A stretch of 64,000 nt of DNA from DATLGB01 sp038258425 (GTDB lineage: Bacteria; Actinomycetota; Thermoleophilia; Solirubrobacterales; Solirubrobacteraceae): the NCBI GenBank assembly GCA_038258425.1, contig JBBSPV010000012.1, forward strand, positions 1 to 64,000, read 5' to 3'. The notes beneath the pieces were generated by a model. It was not told where the DNA came from and searched no databases. It worked only from the letters and a program-made list of their open reading frames with translations. Below are positions 24,099 through 32,867 of the stretch, piece by piece; position 1 is the stretch's first letter; each line of letters starts with the position of its first letter. The position numbers were made by a program, and so were the translations under genes.

Positions 24099-25598
24099 GT
24101 GTCGACCCTCGCGCCAGCTCCCGGCGCCCCCCGAGTCCGTCCGCCCGGCCCCGCGGCCGCCGCTCGCAGCGGCGGCTCCGCGGTGGCGCTCGGCGCCTGC
24201 CTGCTGCTGGGCCTCGTGCTGCGGCTGCCCTACGGCCACGTCGCGCTCGGCGTGGACGAGGGCGGCGTCGCGTGGGTCGCGCGGCAGTGGACGAGCGGCC
24301 ACGGGTCGCTCTACGGCGGCCAGTGGCTCGACCGCCCGCCGCTGCTCGTCGCGCTCTACCGGCTCGCGGACGCGGGCGGGCCGCTCGGCGTCCGTGCCCT
24401 CGGCGCCGTCGCGGCGCTGTCGGTGGTCGCCACGTGCTTCGCGCTCGGGCGCCGGCTCGGCGGCTTCCGGGCCGCTTGGATCGCCGGCCTGCTCGCCGCC
24501 CTGCTGACCGGCTCGGTGGCGATCGCGGCCGTGTTCACTCCCGCGGAGCTGCTGGCCGCGGTCCCGTCGGGGCTCTCCGTGCTCGCCCTGCTGCGCGCGT
24601 GGGCGACGGGGCGGTCGTGGCCGGTGGCGCTGGCCGGCCTGCTCGCCCTCAGCGCGTTGGCGATCAAGCAGTCCTCGCTGGACGCCGGGCTCGCCGGCGT
24701 CGCCTTCCTCGTCGCCACCACCGCGACGCGCGGCCGTCGCCCGGGCGCCCGGGCGACGCTCGCCTACCTGGCCGGCGTGGGGCTCGCCCTGCTGGCCGTG
24801 GCCGGCTGGCTGGTCGCGGCGCACGTGCGCCCCGGAGCCCTCTTCGACGCGCTGATCGGCTTCCGGATCACCTCCCTGCACGCCCTGCAGGGCTCCAACC
24901 TGCCCCTCGCCACGCGGCTCACGAACCTCGGCGGCCCGGCGCTGGGCTCCGGACTGGGCGTGCTCGTCCCCCTGGCCGCGTGGGGGATCCGCGGGCTGCG
25001 CACCCGGCCGGTCGCGGCCTGGACGCTCGCCGCGTGGCTCGCGGGCGGCGTGGTCGGCGTCCTCGGCGGCGGGTCCTACTGGCCCCACTACCTCATCGAG
25101 CTCGTACCCGTCGCGGCCGTCGGCTCGGCGCTCGTGCTCACCCGTCTCCCGCGCCGCGTGCTGCGCACCGGCCTGCTGGCGGCCACCGGGCTGGCGGTTC
25201 TGGCCGCGGCCGCGGGCGACGTGTACGTCGCCGCGCACCCGCCGCACGCGGTCGACGCCCGCATCGCCCGCTACGTCCAGCGCCGCGCCCGCGCGGGCGA
25301 CACGTTCTACGCGCTCTACGCGCACGCCGAGCTCAACGCCGCCGTCGGGCTGCCGACGCCCTTCCGGTACAGCTGGAGCCTGATGATGCGCGCGCGCCCC
25401 GACGCCCGGCCGCGGCTCGTCGCGCTGCTGCGCTCCTCGCGGCGGCCGACGTGGATCATGCGCTGGCAGCCGCCGGCGCACTGGCAGCTCGACCGCGACG
25501 GCGAGCTGCGCCGGCTGCTCGCGACGCGCTATCGCCGGGTCGCGACGTTCGAGGGGCGCCCGCTGCTGCACGTCCGTGCGGAAGGGAGGGCGGGATGA
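24099..25598 (+). CDS. GT39/PMT-type membrane glycosyltransferase (ArnT-like)
   Basis: This 499-residue polytopic protein of the dolichyl-/polyprenyl-phosphate sugar transferase class (GT-C) has about eleven helices. The first extracytoplasmic loop carries the acidic pair expected of the catalytic site (GVDEGGVAWVARQW), followed by WLDRPPLLVALYRLAD. It likely transfers a sugar from a polyprenyl-phosphate donor to an envelope acceptor. The GTG at 24099 is chosen from the hydrophilic N-terminus. Its stop overlaps the donor-synthase gene by 4 bases, which supports a pathway link. Confidence 0.85.
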   Translation: MSTLAPAPGAPRVRPPGPAAAARSGGSAVALGACLLLGLVLRLPYGHVALGVDEGGVAWVARQWTSGHGSLYGGQWLDRPPLLVALYRLADAGGPLGVRALGAVAALSVVATCFALGRRLGGFRAAWIAGLLAALLTGSVAIAAVFTPAELLAAVPSGLSVLALLRAWATGRSWPVALAGLLALSALAIKQSSLDAGLAGVAFLVATTATRGRRPGARATLAYLAGVGLALLAVAGWLVAAHVRPGALFDALIGFRITSLHALQGSNLPLATRLTNLGGPALGSGLGVLVPLAAWGIRGLRTRPVAAWTLAAWLAGGVVGVLGGGSYWPHYLIELVPVAAVGSALVLTRLPRRVLRTGLLAATGLAVLAAAAGDVYVAAHPPHAVDARIARYVQRRARAGDTFYALYAHAELNAAVGLPTPFRYSWSLMMRARPDARPRLVALLRSSRRPTWIMRWQPPAHWQLDRDGELRRLLATRYRRVATFEGRPLLHVRAEGRAG

Positions 25599-26338
25599 GC
25601 GGGGCGTGGGTCGTGGTCCCGACCTACAACGAGGCGGACAACCTCGTGCCCTTCGTGGCCGCCCTCGAGGCGGCGCTCCCGGACGCGATGGTGCTCGTCG
25701 TCGACGATGGCTCCCCGGACGGCACGGGCCGGCTGGCGGACGCGCTCGCGCTCGCACGCCCGCGCGTCGAGGTCCTGCACCGCCCGCAGAAGGCCGGCCT
25801 GGCTGGCGCCTATCTCGCCGGCTTCGCCCGGGCGCTGGAAGCCGGGGCCGAGCAGGTGCTGCAGCTCGACGCGGACTTCTCGCACGACCCCGCCGACCTG
25901 GCCCGGCTGCTGGAGGCGGTGCGAGACGGGGCGGACGTCGCCATCGGCTCGCGCTACGTCGACGGCGGCTCCACCCCCAACTGGCCGCGCCGGCGCCGCT
26001 GGCTGTCGGCCGCGGGCGGCGCCTACGCCCGCGCCCTCCTGCATTCGGAGATCCGCGACCTCACCGGGGGAATGAAGTGCTTCGGGCCGGGCGCCCTGCG
26101 GGCCGTCGACCTCGCGGCCGTCACGAGCGACGGCTACGCGTTCCAGATCGAGGTCAACCACCGTGCGGAGCGGGCGGGCCTGCGCATCGTCGAGCTCCCC
26201 ATCTGCTTCTCCGAGCGCCGCAGCGGCGTCTCCAAGCTGTCTGCGGCCATCGCGGTCGAGGCCCTGTGGCTCGTCCCGGCCCTCGCGCTGCGCACCCGCG
26301 CCCGGCCCACCCGGCGGCCGGTCGCGGCCCAGGTCTAG
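25595..26338 (+). CDS. polyprenol-phosphate mannose synthase-like GT2 glycosyltransferase
   Basis: This 247-residue GT2 enzyme transfers a hexose, typically mannose from GDP-mannose, to polyprenyl phosphate on the cytoplasmic side. It has the nucleotide-binding start WVVVPTYNEADNL, VLVVDDGSPDGTGRLAD, the metal motif LQLDADFSHDP (DxD), and the acceptor-site region RDLTGGMKCF. It lacks the C-terminal membrane helices found in some Dpm1 proteins. The overlap with the GT39 gene suggests it makes that enzyme's donor; GtrA at 28392 may act in the same pathway. Confidence 0.9.
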   Translation: MSGAWVVVPTYNEADNLVPFVAALEAALPDAMVLVVDDGSPDGTGRLADALALARPRVEVLHRPQKAGLAGAYLAGFARALEAGAEQVLQLDADFSHDPADLARLLEAVRDGADVAIGSRYVDGGSTPNWPRRRRWLSAAGGAYARALLHSEIRDLTGGMKCFGPGALRAVDLAAVTSDGYAFQIEVNHRAERAGLRIVELPICFSERRSGVSKLSAAIAVEALWLVPALALRTRARPTRRPVAAQV

Positions 26339-26361
26339 CCGCGCCGCCACACTGTCCTGCC

Positions 26362-27717
26362 GTGCGCCGTCCCGCCGCCCTCCGTGCGCGTCTGACCCTC
26401 GTCTTCGCGGCGGCGACCGCCGTCGTGCTCGCCGTGGTCGGCGTGCTCGTCGTCGGCCTGTTCTCCTCGAGCATCAAGGGCACGGTCGACTCGAGCCTCG
26501 TCAAGCGCCAGCGCACGCTGAAACTGCTCGCCCGCGACGAGGCCGACCCGCAGGAGCTGCGCGCCGACAGCGGCGAGCGCCTGCTGCAGCTCTACCGGCC
26601 GGACGGCACGCTGCTGGCCACGAGCCTCGAGCTGCGCCGGCGCAACCTGCTCAGCCCCCGGCAGGTCGCCCGGGCGGCCGACCACCCCATCAGCGCCGAC
26701 CGCGACCACCTCCCCGACGAGGCCGAGGTGCGCATCCGCGCCTTCCCCGTCGCGCGCGGGCGGATCGTGGCCATGATCGGCGAGTCGCTGGACCGCGACC
26801 ACGACCTGCGCGTGCGACTCGTGCTGCTCCTCGGCCTCGCCCTGCCCGGCGCGCTGCTGCTGGCCGCCTACCTCGGGTACCGGGTGGCCGGCGCGGCCCT
26901 CGCCCCGGTCGAGCGTATGCGCGCCCAGGCGGCCCGGATCACCGAGACGGACCTCCAGGAGCGCCTGCCCGTCCCGGCCACCGACGACGAGATCGCCCGC
27001 CTCGGCCTGACCTTCAACGAGCTGCTCGACCGCCTCGCGGCCGCCGTCGAATCCGAGCGTCGCGTCGTCTCGGACGCGAGCCACGAGCTACGCACGCCGC
27101 TGGCCGTCCTGCGGGCCGAGCTCGAGGTCGCCGCCCGCGACGACCGCACCCGGGAGCAGCTCCACGTCGCCGTCGTCTCCGCGCTGGAGGAGACGGGCCG
27201 GCTGTCCCGGCTGGCCGACGACGTGCTCGTGCTGGCCCGGGCCGACCAGGGCCGGCTGCCGCTGCGGCTCGAGCCCGTCGACGTCGCCGACGTCCTGCGC
27301 GACCTGCGCCGCCGCAACGCCGCCGCGGTCGCCGCGGCCGGCCGGTCGCTGCGCACCCACGTCGACGTCGCTGGCGGCGCCGTCGTGCTCGCCGACCCCG
27401 ACCGCGTCGCCCAGCTGCTGGACAACCTCCTCGCCAACGCGCTCGGCCACGGCGCCGGCCCGATCGACGTCCGCGCGTCGCTCGCGAGCGACGGTCGCGT
27501 GGCGCTCAGCGTCGCGGACGACGGCCCGGGTTTCGGCGCGGCGTTGCCGCACGCCTTCGAGCGCTTCAGCCAGGGCGACCCGGCGCACGGCGGCTCGAGC
27601 AGCGGCCTCGGCCTGGCCATCGTCGACGCCATCGCCCGCGCCCACGGGGGCACCGCGACCGCCGCCGACCGCCCGGAGGGCGGTGCGGTGGTCACCGTCG
27701 AGCTGCCCGCGGCCTAG
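26362..27717 (+). CDS. HAMP-HisKA sensor histidine kinase
   Basis: This 451-residue kinase has an N-terminal helix (LTLVFAAATAVVLAVVGVLVV), an extracytoplasmic sensor of about 130 residues, and a second helix near 165-185. A HAMP linker, HisKA (SDASHELRTPLAVLR) and HATPase boxes (LLDNLLANALGHG, VADDGPGFG, GSSSGLGLAIV) follow. All catalytic elements are present. It converges on a response regulator with a 4-base overlap of the 3' ends, so the likely partners are on opposite strands. The sensed signal is unknown; the nearby Pho-type operator makes phosphate one candidate. Confidence 0.93.
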   Translation: MRRPAALRARLTLVFAAATAVVLAVVGVLVVGLFSSSIKGTVDSSLVKRQRTLKLLARDEADPQELRADSGERLLQLYRPDGTLLATSLELRRRNLLSPRQVARAADHPISADRDHLPDEAEVRIRAFPVARGRIVAMIGESLDRDHDLRVRLVLLLGLALPGALLLAAYLGYRVAGAALAPVERMRAQAARITETDLQERLPVPATDDEIARLGLTFNELLDRLAAAVESERRVVSDASHELRTPLAVLRAELEVAARDDRTREQLHVAVVSALEETGRLSRLADDVLVLARADQGRLPLRLEPVDVADVLRDLRRRNAAAVAAAGRSLRTHVDVAGGAVVLADPDRVAQLLDNLLANALGHGAGPIDVRASLASDGRVALSVADDGPGFGAALPHAFERFSQGDPAHGGSSSGLGLAIVDAIARAHGGTATAADRPEGGAVVTVELPAA

Positions 27718-28382
27718 GCGCGCAGCCGGTAGCCGGCGCCGCGCACGGTCTCGAGCGTCTCACACCCGAACGGCCGGTCGATCTTCTCGCGCAGGTAGCG
27801 CACGTAGACGTCGATGACGTTCGACCGGTTTTCGTAGTCTTCATCCCAGGCGCCCTCGAGGAGGTCCAGCCGCGACAGGACCTGGCCCGGGCGGCGCATG
27901 AAGACCTCGAGCACCTGCAGCTCCTTGACCGACAGGGCGACGTCGGTCTCGCCGCGGCGCACGCGCCGGGTGGCGGGGTCGAGCTCGAGGTCCCCCACGC
28001 GCAGGGTGGGGCCCTCGCGCGTCGGCCCGCGCCGGACGAGCGCGCGCAGGCGGGCCTGCAGCTCGCCGAGGGCGAACGGCTTGACCAGGTAGTCGTCGGC
28101 GCCGGTGTCCAGGCCGGCGATCCGGTCCTCGACGGCGTCGCGCGCGGTGAGCATGAGGATCGGCGTGGCCACCCCGTCCTCGCGCAGGCGCCGGCAGGCC
28201 TCGAATCCGTCGATGCCCGGCAGGTTGACATCGAGGCAGACGACGTCGTAGGCGCGCGAGGGAACCATCCAGAGCGCGTCCTCGCCCGTCACCGCGACGT
28301 CGACGAGCAGGTCCTCCGCGCGCAGGCCCTCGCGGATCGCCCGCGCGAGCTTCAGCTCGTCCTCGACCACCAGCACGCGCAC
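27714..28382 (-). CDS. OmpR/PhoB-family response regulator
   Basis: This 222-residue regulator has a receiver domain with phospho-acceptor Asp in DVVCLDVNLPG, acidic residues VVEDE and the conserved Lys in DDYLVKPF. A C-terminal OmpR winged helix shows VALSVKELQVLEVFMRRPG, then NVIDVYVRYLREKID and ETVRGAGYRLRA. The start is GTG 28382. It is probably phosphorylated by the convergent kinase at 26362-27717. GtrA lies 9 bp upstream on the same strand. Confidence 0.93.
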   Translation of the reverse strand: MRVLVVEDELKLARAIREGLRAEDLLVDVAVTGEDALWMVPSRAYDVVCLDVNLPGIDGFEACRRLREDGVATPILMLTARDAVEDRIAGLDTGADDYLVKPFALGELQARLRALVRRGPTREGPTLRVGDLELDPATRRVRRGETDVALSVKELQVLEVFMRRPGQVLSRLDLLEGAWDEDYENRSNVIDVYVRYLREKIDRPFGCETLETVRGAGYRLRA

Positions 28383-28391
28383 GGGACCAGC

Positions 28392-28787
28392 CTACGTTCC
28401 GAAGCTCCAGCGCCGGTTGCCGGCGTAGGACAGCGGCGTGACGACGATCACCGCGATCGCCTGGGCCGCCAGGGGCGCGAGGCCGGCCGCCACGAGCGCC
28501 TCGAGTCCGCCGAGCGCGATCAGGAAGGCGCCGACGGAGACGACGAGGAAGCGCAGGGCCTGCCCCCGGGCGCGCTGCTCGCGCGCGCCACGGAACGTCC
28601 AGCGCCGGTTCCAGATGAAGTTGCTGCACACCGCGACGAGGAAGGCGGCGACGGCCGCGGCGCGGTGGGAGCCGCCGGCGTCCGTGCAGAGGGCGAAGAC
28701 GACGAGGTTGACCCCGTAGCCGCTCAGGCCGACGAGCGCGAAGCGGGGCAGGTCGCGCCAGGTGGGGGAGGCGAGGGCGGTGGACAT
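28392..28787 (-). CDS. GtrA family membrane protein
   Basis: This 131-residue protein has four membrane helices with the GtrA pattern FALVGLSGYGVNLVVFAL, then SNFIWNRRWTFRG near the middle and SYAGNRRWSFG at the end. GtrA-like proteins are thought to help flip or position polyprenyl-phosphate-linked sugars for envelope glycosylation. That fits the GT2/GT39 pair 2-4 kb upstream. It lies directly before the response regulator gene and may share its transcript. Confidence 0.88.
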   Translation of the reverse strand: MSTALASPTWRDLPRFALVGLSGYGVNLVVFALCTDAGGSHRAAAVAAFLVAVCSNFIWNRRWTFRGAREQRARGQALRFLVVSVGAFLIALGGLEALVAAGLAPLAAQAIAVIVVTPLSYAGNRRWSFGT

Positions 28788-28851
28788 CGACAGCCATGGT
28801 GGCCGCCACAGGTGAGCCTGCGATGAGCCCGCCGACGCGCCACGACCGACC

Positions 28852-28873
28852 GTTCACAGCTTGCTCACCTTGC
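28852..28873 (+). promoter_or_regulatory. Pho-box-like tandem 11-bp repeat upstream of alkaline phosphatase
   Basis: Two direct-repeat units, GTTCACAGCTT and GCTCACCTTGC, lie end to end 29 bp before the phosphatase ATG. Actinobacterial PhoP binds tandem 11-bp units beginning G(T/G)TCAC, so this is a good candidate Pho box. It overlaps the expected promoter region. Confidence 0.55.
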
Positions 28874-28901
28874 GGTCGGCGGTGTGCCCGAGGCTCCCGC
28901 C

Positions 28902-30299
28902 ATGACCCCATCGAAGCGACTTCCCTTCGCCGCGGCCGCGCTGGGCGCCAGCGTCGTCCTCGGCCTCGGTGCGACCTGGGCGCTCGGCGACCAGCCGACG
29001 AGCACCGCGAAGACCCGCGCCGCACTGGACGGCGGCAAGCCGAAGAACATCATCTACCTGCTCGGCGACGGGATGGGCACCCAGGAGATCACGGCGGCCC
29101 GCTACTACCGCCACGGCGCGGCCGGCCGCATGAACGTCGATCGCCTGCCGTTCACCGGCTTCCAGACGACGTGGTCCATCAAGCCCGGGCCCGCGGCGCC
29201 CTACAAGCCCGACTACGACCCCGACTCGGCCTCGACCGGAACCATGTGGGCGACCGGCGCCAAGACGATCGACGAACGGATCTCGCAGGGTCCGAGCGCG
29301 TCGCTCGAGGAGCCGGGCGAGAAGCTGCCCACCGTGCTCGAGGCGGCGCAGAAGGCCGGCAAGCGGACGGGCAACGTCACGACCGCCGAGGTGACGGACG
29401 CGACGCCCGCGGTGCTGGACTCCCACATCTCCCAGCGCGGCTGCCAGGGCCCGGCGGACGCCACCAGGCTGTGCCCGACGGAGACCACGCAGGTGGGCGG
29501 CCCCGGCTCGATCGCCGAGCAGACGGTCAAGCACGACGTCGACGTCGTGCTCGGCGGCGGCCGGGCCCGCTTCCAGCAGGCGATCCCCGGCTCGCGCCGC
29601 GACAAGACGGTGGAGCAGCTCGCCCGCAACCGCGGGCAGCTCGAGGTCACCGACGCGGCCGGGCTGGCCTCCGCGCGGCGCCGCGACCGGCCGGTGCTCG
29701 GACTGTTCACGCCCGGCACGATGACGACGGAGTGGAACGGCCCGACGGCGACGCGCGGGGACGGCACGCCGCCGCAGCGCTGCGCGGAGGACCACCGACC
29801 GGCCAACGAGCCCAGCCTCGCGGACATGACCTCGAAGGCGATCGATCTGCTTCGCAACCGCAAGGGCTTCTTCCTCCAGGTGGAGGGCGCCTCGATCGAC
29901 AAGCAGGACCACGCGGCCAACGCGTGCGCCCAGATCGGCGAGACGGTGGCCTTCGACGACGCGATCGGCGTCGCGCTCGACTACCAGCAGCAGCACCCGG
30001 ACACGCTGATCGTCGTCACCGCCGATCACGCCCACACGAGCGAGATCGTGGCCGAGGACACCAGCGGCACGGGCAATCCGACGGGCTACTCGAACAACCT
30101 CACCACCGCGGACGACCAGACCCTGCGCATCACCTACGGCACCGCCGGCGGAAGGGATCCGGCCGACACGCCGCCGAGCCAGCAGCACACCGGCTCGGTC
30201 GTCCCCGTCTGGGGCGGCGGGCCCGGCGCGGCCGGCGTGCTCGGCACGACGGACCACACGGACCTCTTCGGGCTGCTGGGCGGCAAGCCCTCCCGCTGA
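28902..30299 (+). CDS. phoA: secreted alkaline phosphatase (PhoA family)
   Basis: This 465-residue exported metalloenzyme hydrolyses phosphomonoesters with two Zn and one Mg. It has a secretion signal (RLPFAAAALGASVVLGLG). Metal and catalytic motifs include YLLGDGMGTQEIT, the nucleophile segment PDSASTGTMWATGAKT, LQVEGASIDKQDHA, TADHAHTSEIV, and a His near PSQQHTGSVVPVWGGG. The ATG at 28902 is chosen over one at 28884 because it gives a normal signal peptide. The Pho-box-like repeat upstream suggests induction under phosphate starvation. Confidence 0.94.
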   Translation: MTPSKRLPFAAAALGASVVLGLGATWALGDQPTSTAKTRAALDGGKPKNIIYLLGDGMGTQEITAARYYRHGAAGRMNVDRLPFTGFQTTWSIKPGPAAPYKPDYDPDSASTGTMWATGAKTIDERISQGPSASLEEPGEKLPTVLEAAQKAGKRTGNVTTAEVTDATPAVLDSHISQRGCQGPADATRLCPTETTQVGGPGSIAEQTVKHDVDVVLGGGRARFQQAIPGSRRDKTVEQLARNRGQLEVTDAAGLASARRRDRPVLGLFTPGTMTTEWNGPTATRGDGTPPQRCAEDHRPANEPSLADMTSKAIDLLRNRKGFFLQVEGASIDKQDHAANACAQIGETVAFDDAIGVALDYQQQHPDTLIVVTADHAHTSEIVAEDTSGTGNPTGYSNNLTTADDQTLRITYGTAGGRDPADTPPSQQHTGSVVPVWGGGPGAAGVLGTTDHTDLFGLLGGKPSR

Positions 30300-30306
30300 C
30301 CGACGG

Positions 30307-30338
30307 CGCGCCCGGGCTCCATCGCGAGCCCGGGCGCG
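30307..30338 (+). terminator. bidirectional hairpin terminator
   Basis: A 13-bp perfect stem, CGCGCCCGGGCTC paired with GAGCCCGGGCGCG, with a 6-base loop lies between the stops of the convergent alkaline phosphatase and emfourin genes. There is no long T-tract, as is common in GC-rich actinobacteria. Confidence 0.75.
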
Positions 30339-30650
30339 TCATTGCGGCCGGCGGGCGACGGGCGTCGCGTCGCGCACGAGGCGATCGATCAACGGGCGCA
30401 GCTCGTCGTCGACGTCGTACTCGCCGAGCCGCACGGCGTGCCTGTAGCCGGCCACGACGACCGTGACCTCGTAGGCGAAGCGGTCGGGCGCGCCCGGCTG
30501 GGCGCCGTCGCCGGGGGCCCGGCGCACGAGCGAGTCGACGCCGGCGCGCTCGGCCGCCGACAGCGAGGCCACCGGTAGACCGGCCACCACGCGGAGATTG
30601 GCGAAGCCGCCGGTGCGGACGAGCTCGACCTGCTCGGGCTCGCCGGCCAT
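30339..30650 (-). CDS. emfourin-type inhibitor of M4 metalloprotease
   Basis: This 103-residue protein resembles emfourin (protealysin inhibitor), a small cytoplasmic inhibitor encoded beside M4-family proteases. It has VELVRTGGFANLRVVAGLP, FAYEVTVVVAGYRHAV and the acidic EYDVDDELRPLIDRLV. Its ATG overlaps the stop of the M4 protease gene by one base (TGATG), so inhibitor and protease are made from one message. It most likely keeps the protease inactive inside the cell. Confidence 0.8.
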   Translation of the reverse strand: MAGEPEQVELVRTGGFANLRVVAGLPVASLSAAERAGVDSLVRRAPGDGAQPGAPDRFAYEVTVVVAGYRHAVRLGEYDVDDELRPLIDRLVRDATPVARRPQ

Positions 30651-31702
30651 CAGGCGGCGCCGACCCCGACGCCCGTCCACGCCGCGGTGACGGCCTTGAC
30701 CTCAGCGCTGCCCGTCCCGAACAGCCGTCGCGCCGTCGCCGCCGTACGCTGGGCGAACTGGCCGAACGTCGCGTTCGGGCGCAGCCGGGCGTCGCGCAGC
30801 GTGTCGTACCAGATGCGCCCGGCGCGCTCCCAGGCCGGGCCGCCAAGCGCGAGCGCGAGCTCGGCGAACGCCTTGTTCGGGATGCCCGAGTTCGTGTGCA
30901 CGCCGCCGTTGTCGGCCATTGTGTGCACGTAGTCGGCCAGATGCGCCGGCTGGTCGTCGCCGTCCCAGGCGGTCCCCGGGGCGACCATGGAGCGCAGCGC
31001 CGTGCCCGGGAAGCCCGGCCGGATGAGGTCGGCGCCGATCAGCCAGTCCGCCTCGTCGGCCGCCTGGCCGAGCTTGTACTGCTTGACGAGCACGCCGAAC
31101 ACGTCGGAGACCGACTCGTTGAGCGCGCCGGACTGGTTGAGGTACTGCAGGCCGGCCTCGTGCTCGATGACGCCGTGGGTGAGCTCGTGGCCGATGACGT
31201 CGAGCGAGCGGGTGAAGCGGTCGAAGACCTTGCCGTCGCCGAAGACCATCTCCGCGCCGTCCCAGAAGGCGTTGTCGTAGTCGTGCCCGTAGTGCACCCA
31301 GCCGTGCAGCGGCAGCCCCTGGTCATCGATCGAGTCGCGCTCGAAGCGCTCCCAGTAGAAGCGGTAGGTGTCCCCCAGTCCGTCGTAGGCCTCGTTGACG
31401 GCGGGGTCGTCGACGGCGGGCTCGCCCTCGCCCCGCACCGGCGCGGGGTCCGTGGTCGGCTGCGCTCCGGCGCAGTCGAAGACCGTGCGCTGGGGGACGC
31501 CGGCGGTGACGCCCGCAAGCACGCTCGCGCGGTTGGCGGGCGCGCCGGCCAGAGCGTTGTGCACCCGGGTCGTGCGCAGCGTGGCGTCCACGACGAGGGT
31601 GCGCAGCAGCGCGCGGCGGCGGTCCTCGTCGCTGCTGGAGAGCGCCAGCTCGGCGAGCAGGATCGGCGGGATGATGCAGGCGATCGGGCGGCGCCGGGAC
31701 AC
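30650..31702 (-). CDS. M4 family (protealysin/thermolysin-like) metalloprotease
   Basis: This 350-residue zinc protease has the motif VIGHELTHGVIEHEAGL, the downstream Glu ligand in LNESVSDVFG, and the substrate-binding region DNGGVHTNSGIPNKAF. The short propeptide (IACIIPPILLAELAL) is of the protealysin type, and no signal peptide is seen from the GTG at 31702. Such enzymes are often not exported by a classical route. The longer frame to 31837 lacks protein-like composition. Emfourin follows with a one-base overlap. Confidence 0.9.
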   Translation of the reverse strand: MSRRRPIACIIPPILLAELALSSSDEDRRRALLRTLVVDATLRTTRVHNALAGAPANRASVLAGVTAGVPQRTVFDCAGAQPTTDPAPVRGEGEPAVDDPAVNEAYDGLGDTYRFYWERFERDSIDDQGLPLHGWVHYGHDYDNAFWDGAEMVFGDGKVFDRFTRSLDVIGHELTHGVIEHEAGLQYLNQSGALNESVSDVFGVLVKQYKLGQAADEADWLIGADLIRPGFPGTALRSMVAPGTAWDGDDQPAHLADYVHTMADNGGVHTNSGIPNKAFAELALALGGPAWERAGRIWYDTLRDARLRPNATFGQFAQRTAATARRLFGTGSAEVKAVTAAWTGVGVGAA

Positions 31703-31811
31703 CACGGCCTCCAGGGGGCGTTGGGGAAGCCACGACGCTACGCCGCCCACGGCCGGCGCGCAAACGGGACGGCACCCCTTCCCGCCAGCGTCGGCGCGCC
31801 ATGATGGCCGG

Positions 31812-32297
31812 ATGACCGAGCGCAAGCACCTGCCCACCTACCTCAACGACCACCTCGCGGGCGCGACGGTCGGCGTGCAGCTCGCGCAGCGGACGGCGTC
31901 GGCCAACGCCGACCACCCGAGCGGGGGCGAGCTGCGGACGCTCGCGGGCGAGATCGAGGCGGACCGCCGGTCGCTTCTGGACCTCATGGACCATCTCGAG
32001 GTCGGCCGCGATCGCGTCAAGACGACCGCCGCCTGGGCCGCGGAGCGGGTCGCGCGCCTGAAGCTCAACGGCGAGCTGGTGCGCTACTCGCCGCTGAGCC
32101 GGCTGGAGGAGCTCGAGGGGCTGGCGCTCGGGGTCGAGGGCAAGCGTTCCATGTGGAGCGCCCTGCGACGGGTCCTCGGGCCGGGAGAGCTACCGCCGGA
32201 CCTCGAGCTCGACGCGCTCGAGGAGCGGGCGTCGTCGCAGCGCGCGCGCATCGAGGACCTCCGGCTGGTCGCCGCCGAGGCGGCGCTGCAGGCCTGA
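31812..32297 (+). CDS. conserved hypothetical helical protein
   Basis: This 161-residue, mostly helical soluble protein starts MTERKHLPTYLNDHLAGAT. It has a heptad-rich stretch (GGELRTLAGEIEADR, then LLDLMDHLEVG) and ends with another helix rich in Glu, Arg and Ala. The pattern is like ferritin-fold or DUF892-type hypothetical proteins of actinobacteria, but no metal ligands are evident. No function can be assigned. It is divergent from the M4 protease with 109 bp between. Confidence 0.7.
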   Translation: MTERKHLPTYLNDHLAGATVGVQLAQRTASANADHPSGGELRTLAGEIEADRRSLLDLMDHLEVGRDRVKTTAAWAAERVARLKLNGELVRYSPLSRLEELEGLALGVEGKRSMWSALRRVLGPGELPPDLELDALEERASSQRARIEDLRLVAAEAALQA

Positions 32298-32351
32298 GCC
32301 GGCGCCCGGACCCGTTTCTCGCTGCGGCTGCGGGGGCACCGGACCCTCACC

Positions 32352-32867
32352 ATGGATCGGAGGCCACGCGTGACCGCAGTGAACGAGCCCGAACCAGCCG
32401 CCGGCGCCGGCGACGACCTGCACCGCCGGTCGCTGGTGGCCGGCGGCCTGATGGGCGTCGGCGTCGCGGGCTTCGTCGATGAGACGGTGTTCCACCAGCT
32501 GCTGCACTGGCACCACTTCTACGACCGCTCCACGCCGGCCTGGGGTCTCGTCTCGGACGGGATCTTCCACGCGGCGAGCTGGTTCTGCATGGTCGCCGGC
32601 CTCTTCCTGTTCGCCGATCTGCGCCGGCGCGGCGTCTGGCGCTCGGCCTGGCACCTCGCCGGCTTCTGCTTCGGGCTCGGCGGCTTCCAGCTCTGGGACG
32701 GCACGGTGCACCACAAGTGGTGGGGCCTGCACCAGATCCGTTACGGCATCGATTACCTGCCCTACGACCTCACGTGGAACGTCGTCGCCGCCGCCGTGCT
32801 CGCGGTGGGTGTCGTCGTGCTCACGCGGGCGCGTCGGCCGCCGGCCCGGAGGCGGGCGGGCAGCTGA
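32352..32867 (+). CDS. DUF2243 membrane protein
   Basis: This 171-residue membrane protein has four helices with the family pattern FVDETVFHQLLHWHHFYD, SDGIFHAASWF and FQLWDGTVHHKWWGLHQIR. The many conserved His residues could bind copper or heme. DUF2243 genes usually precede CtaG-type cytochrome oxidase assembly genes, as here, where the stop overlaps the next ATG by one base. A role in copper handling for oxidase assembly is inference. Confidence 0.9.
   Translation: MDRRPRVTAVNEPEPAAGAGDDLHRRSLVAGGLMGVGVAGFVDETVFHQLLHWHHFYDRSTPAWGLVSDGIFHAASWFCMVAGLFLFADLRRRGVWRSAWHLAGFCFGLGGFQLWDGTVHHKWWGLHQIRYGIDYLPYDLTWNVVAAAVLAVGVVVLTRARRPPARRRAGS

Noticed and set aside
26163..28826. An 887-codon open frame on the plus strand
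   Set aside because: It is Arg/Pro/Ala-rich and antisense or out of phase to the histidine kinase, response regulator and GtrA genes, all of which have clear motifs.
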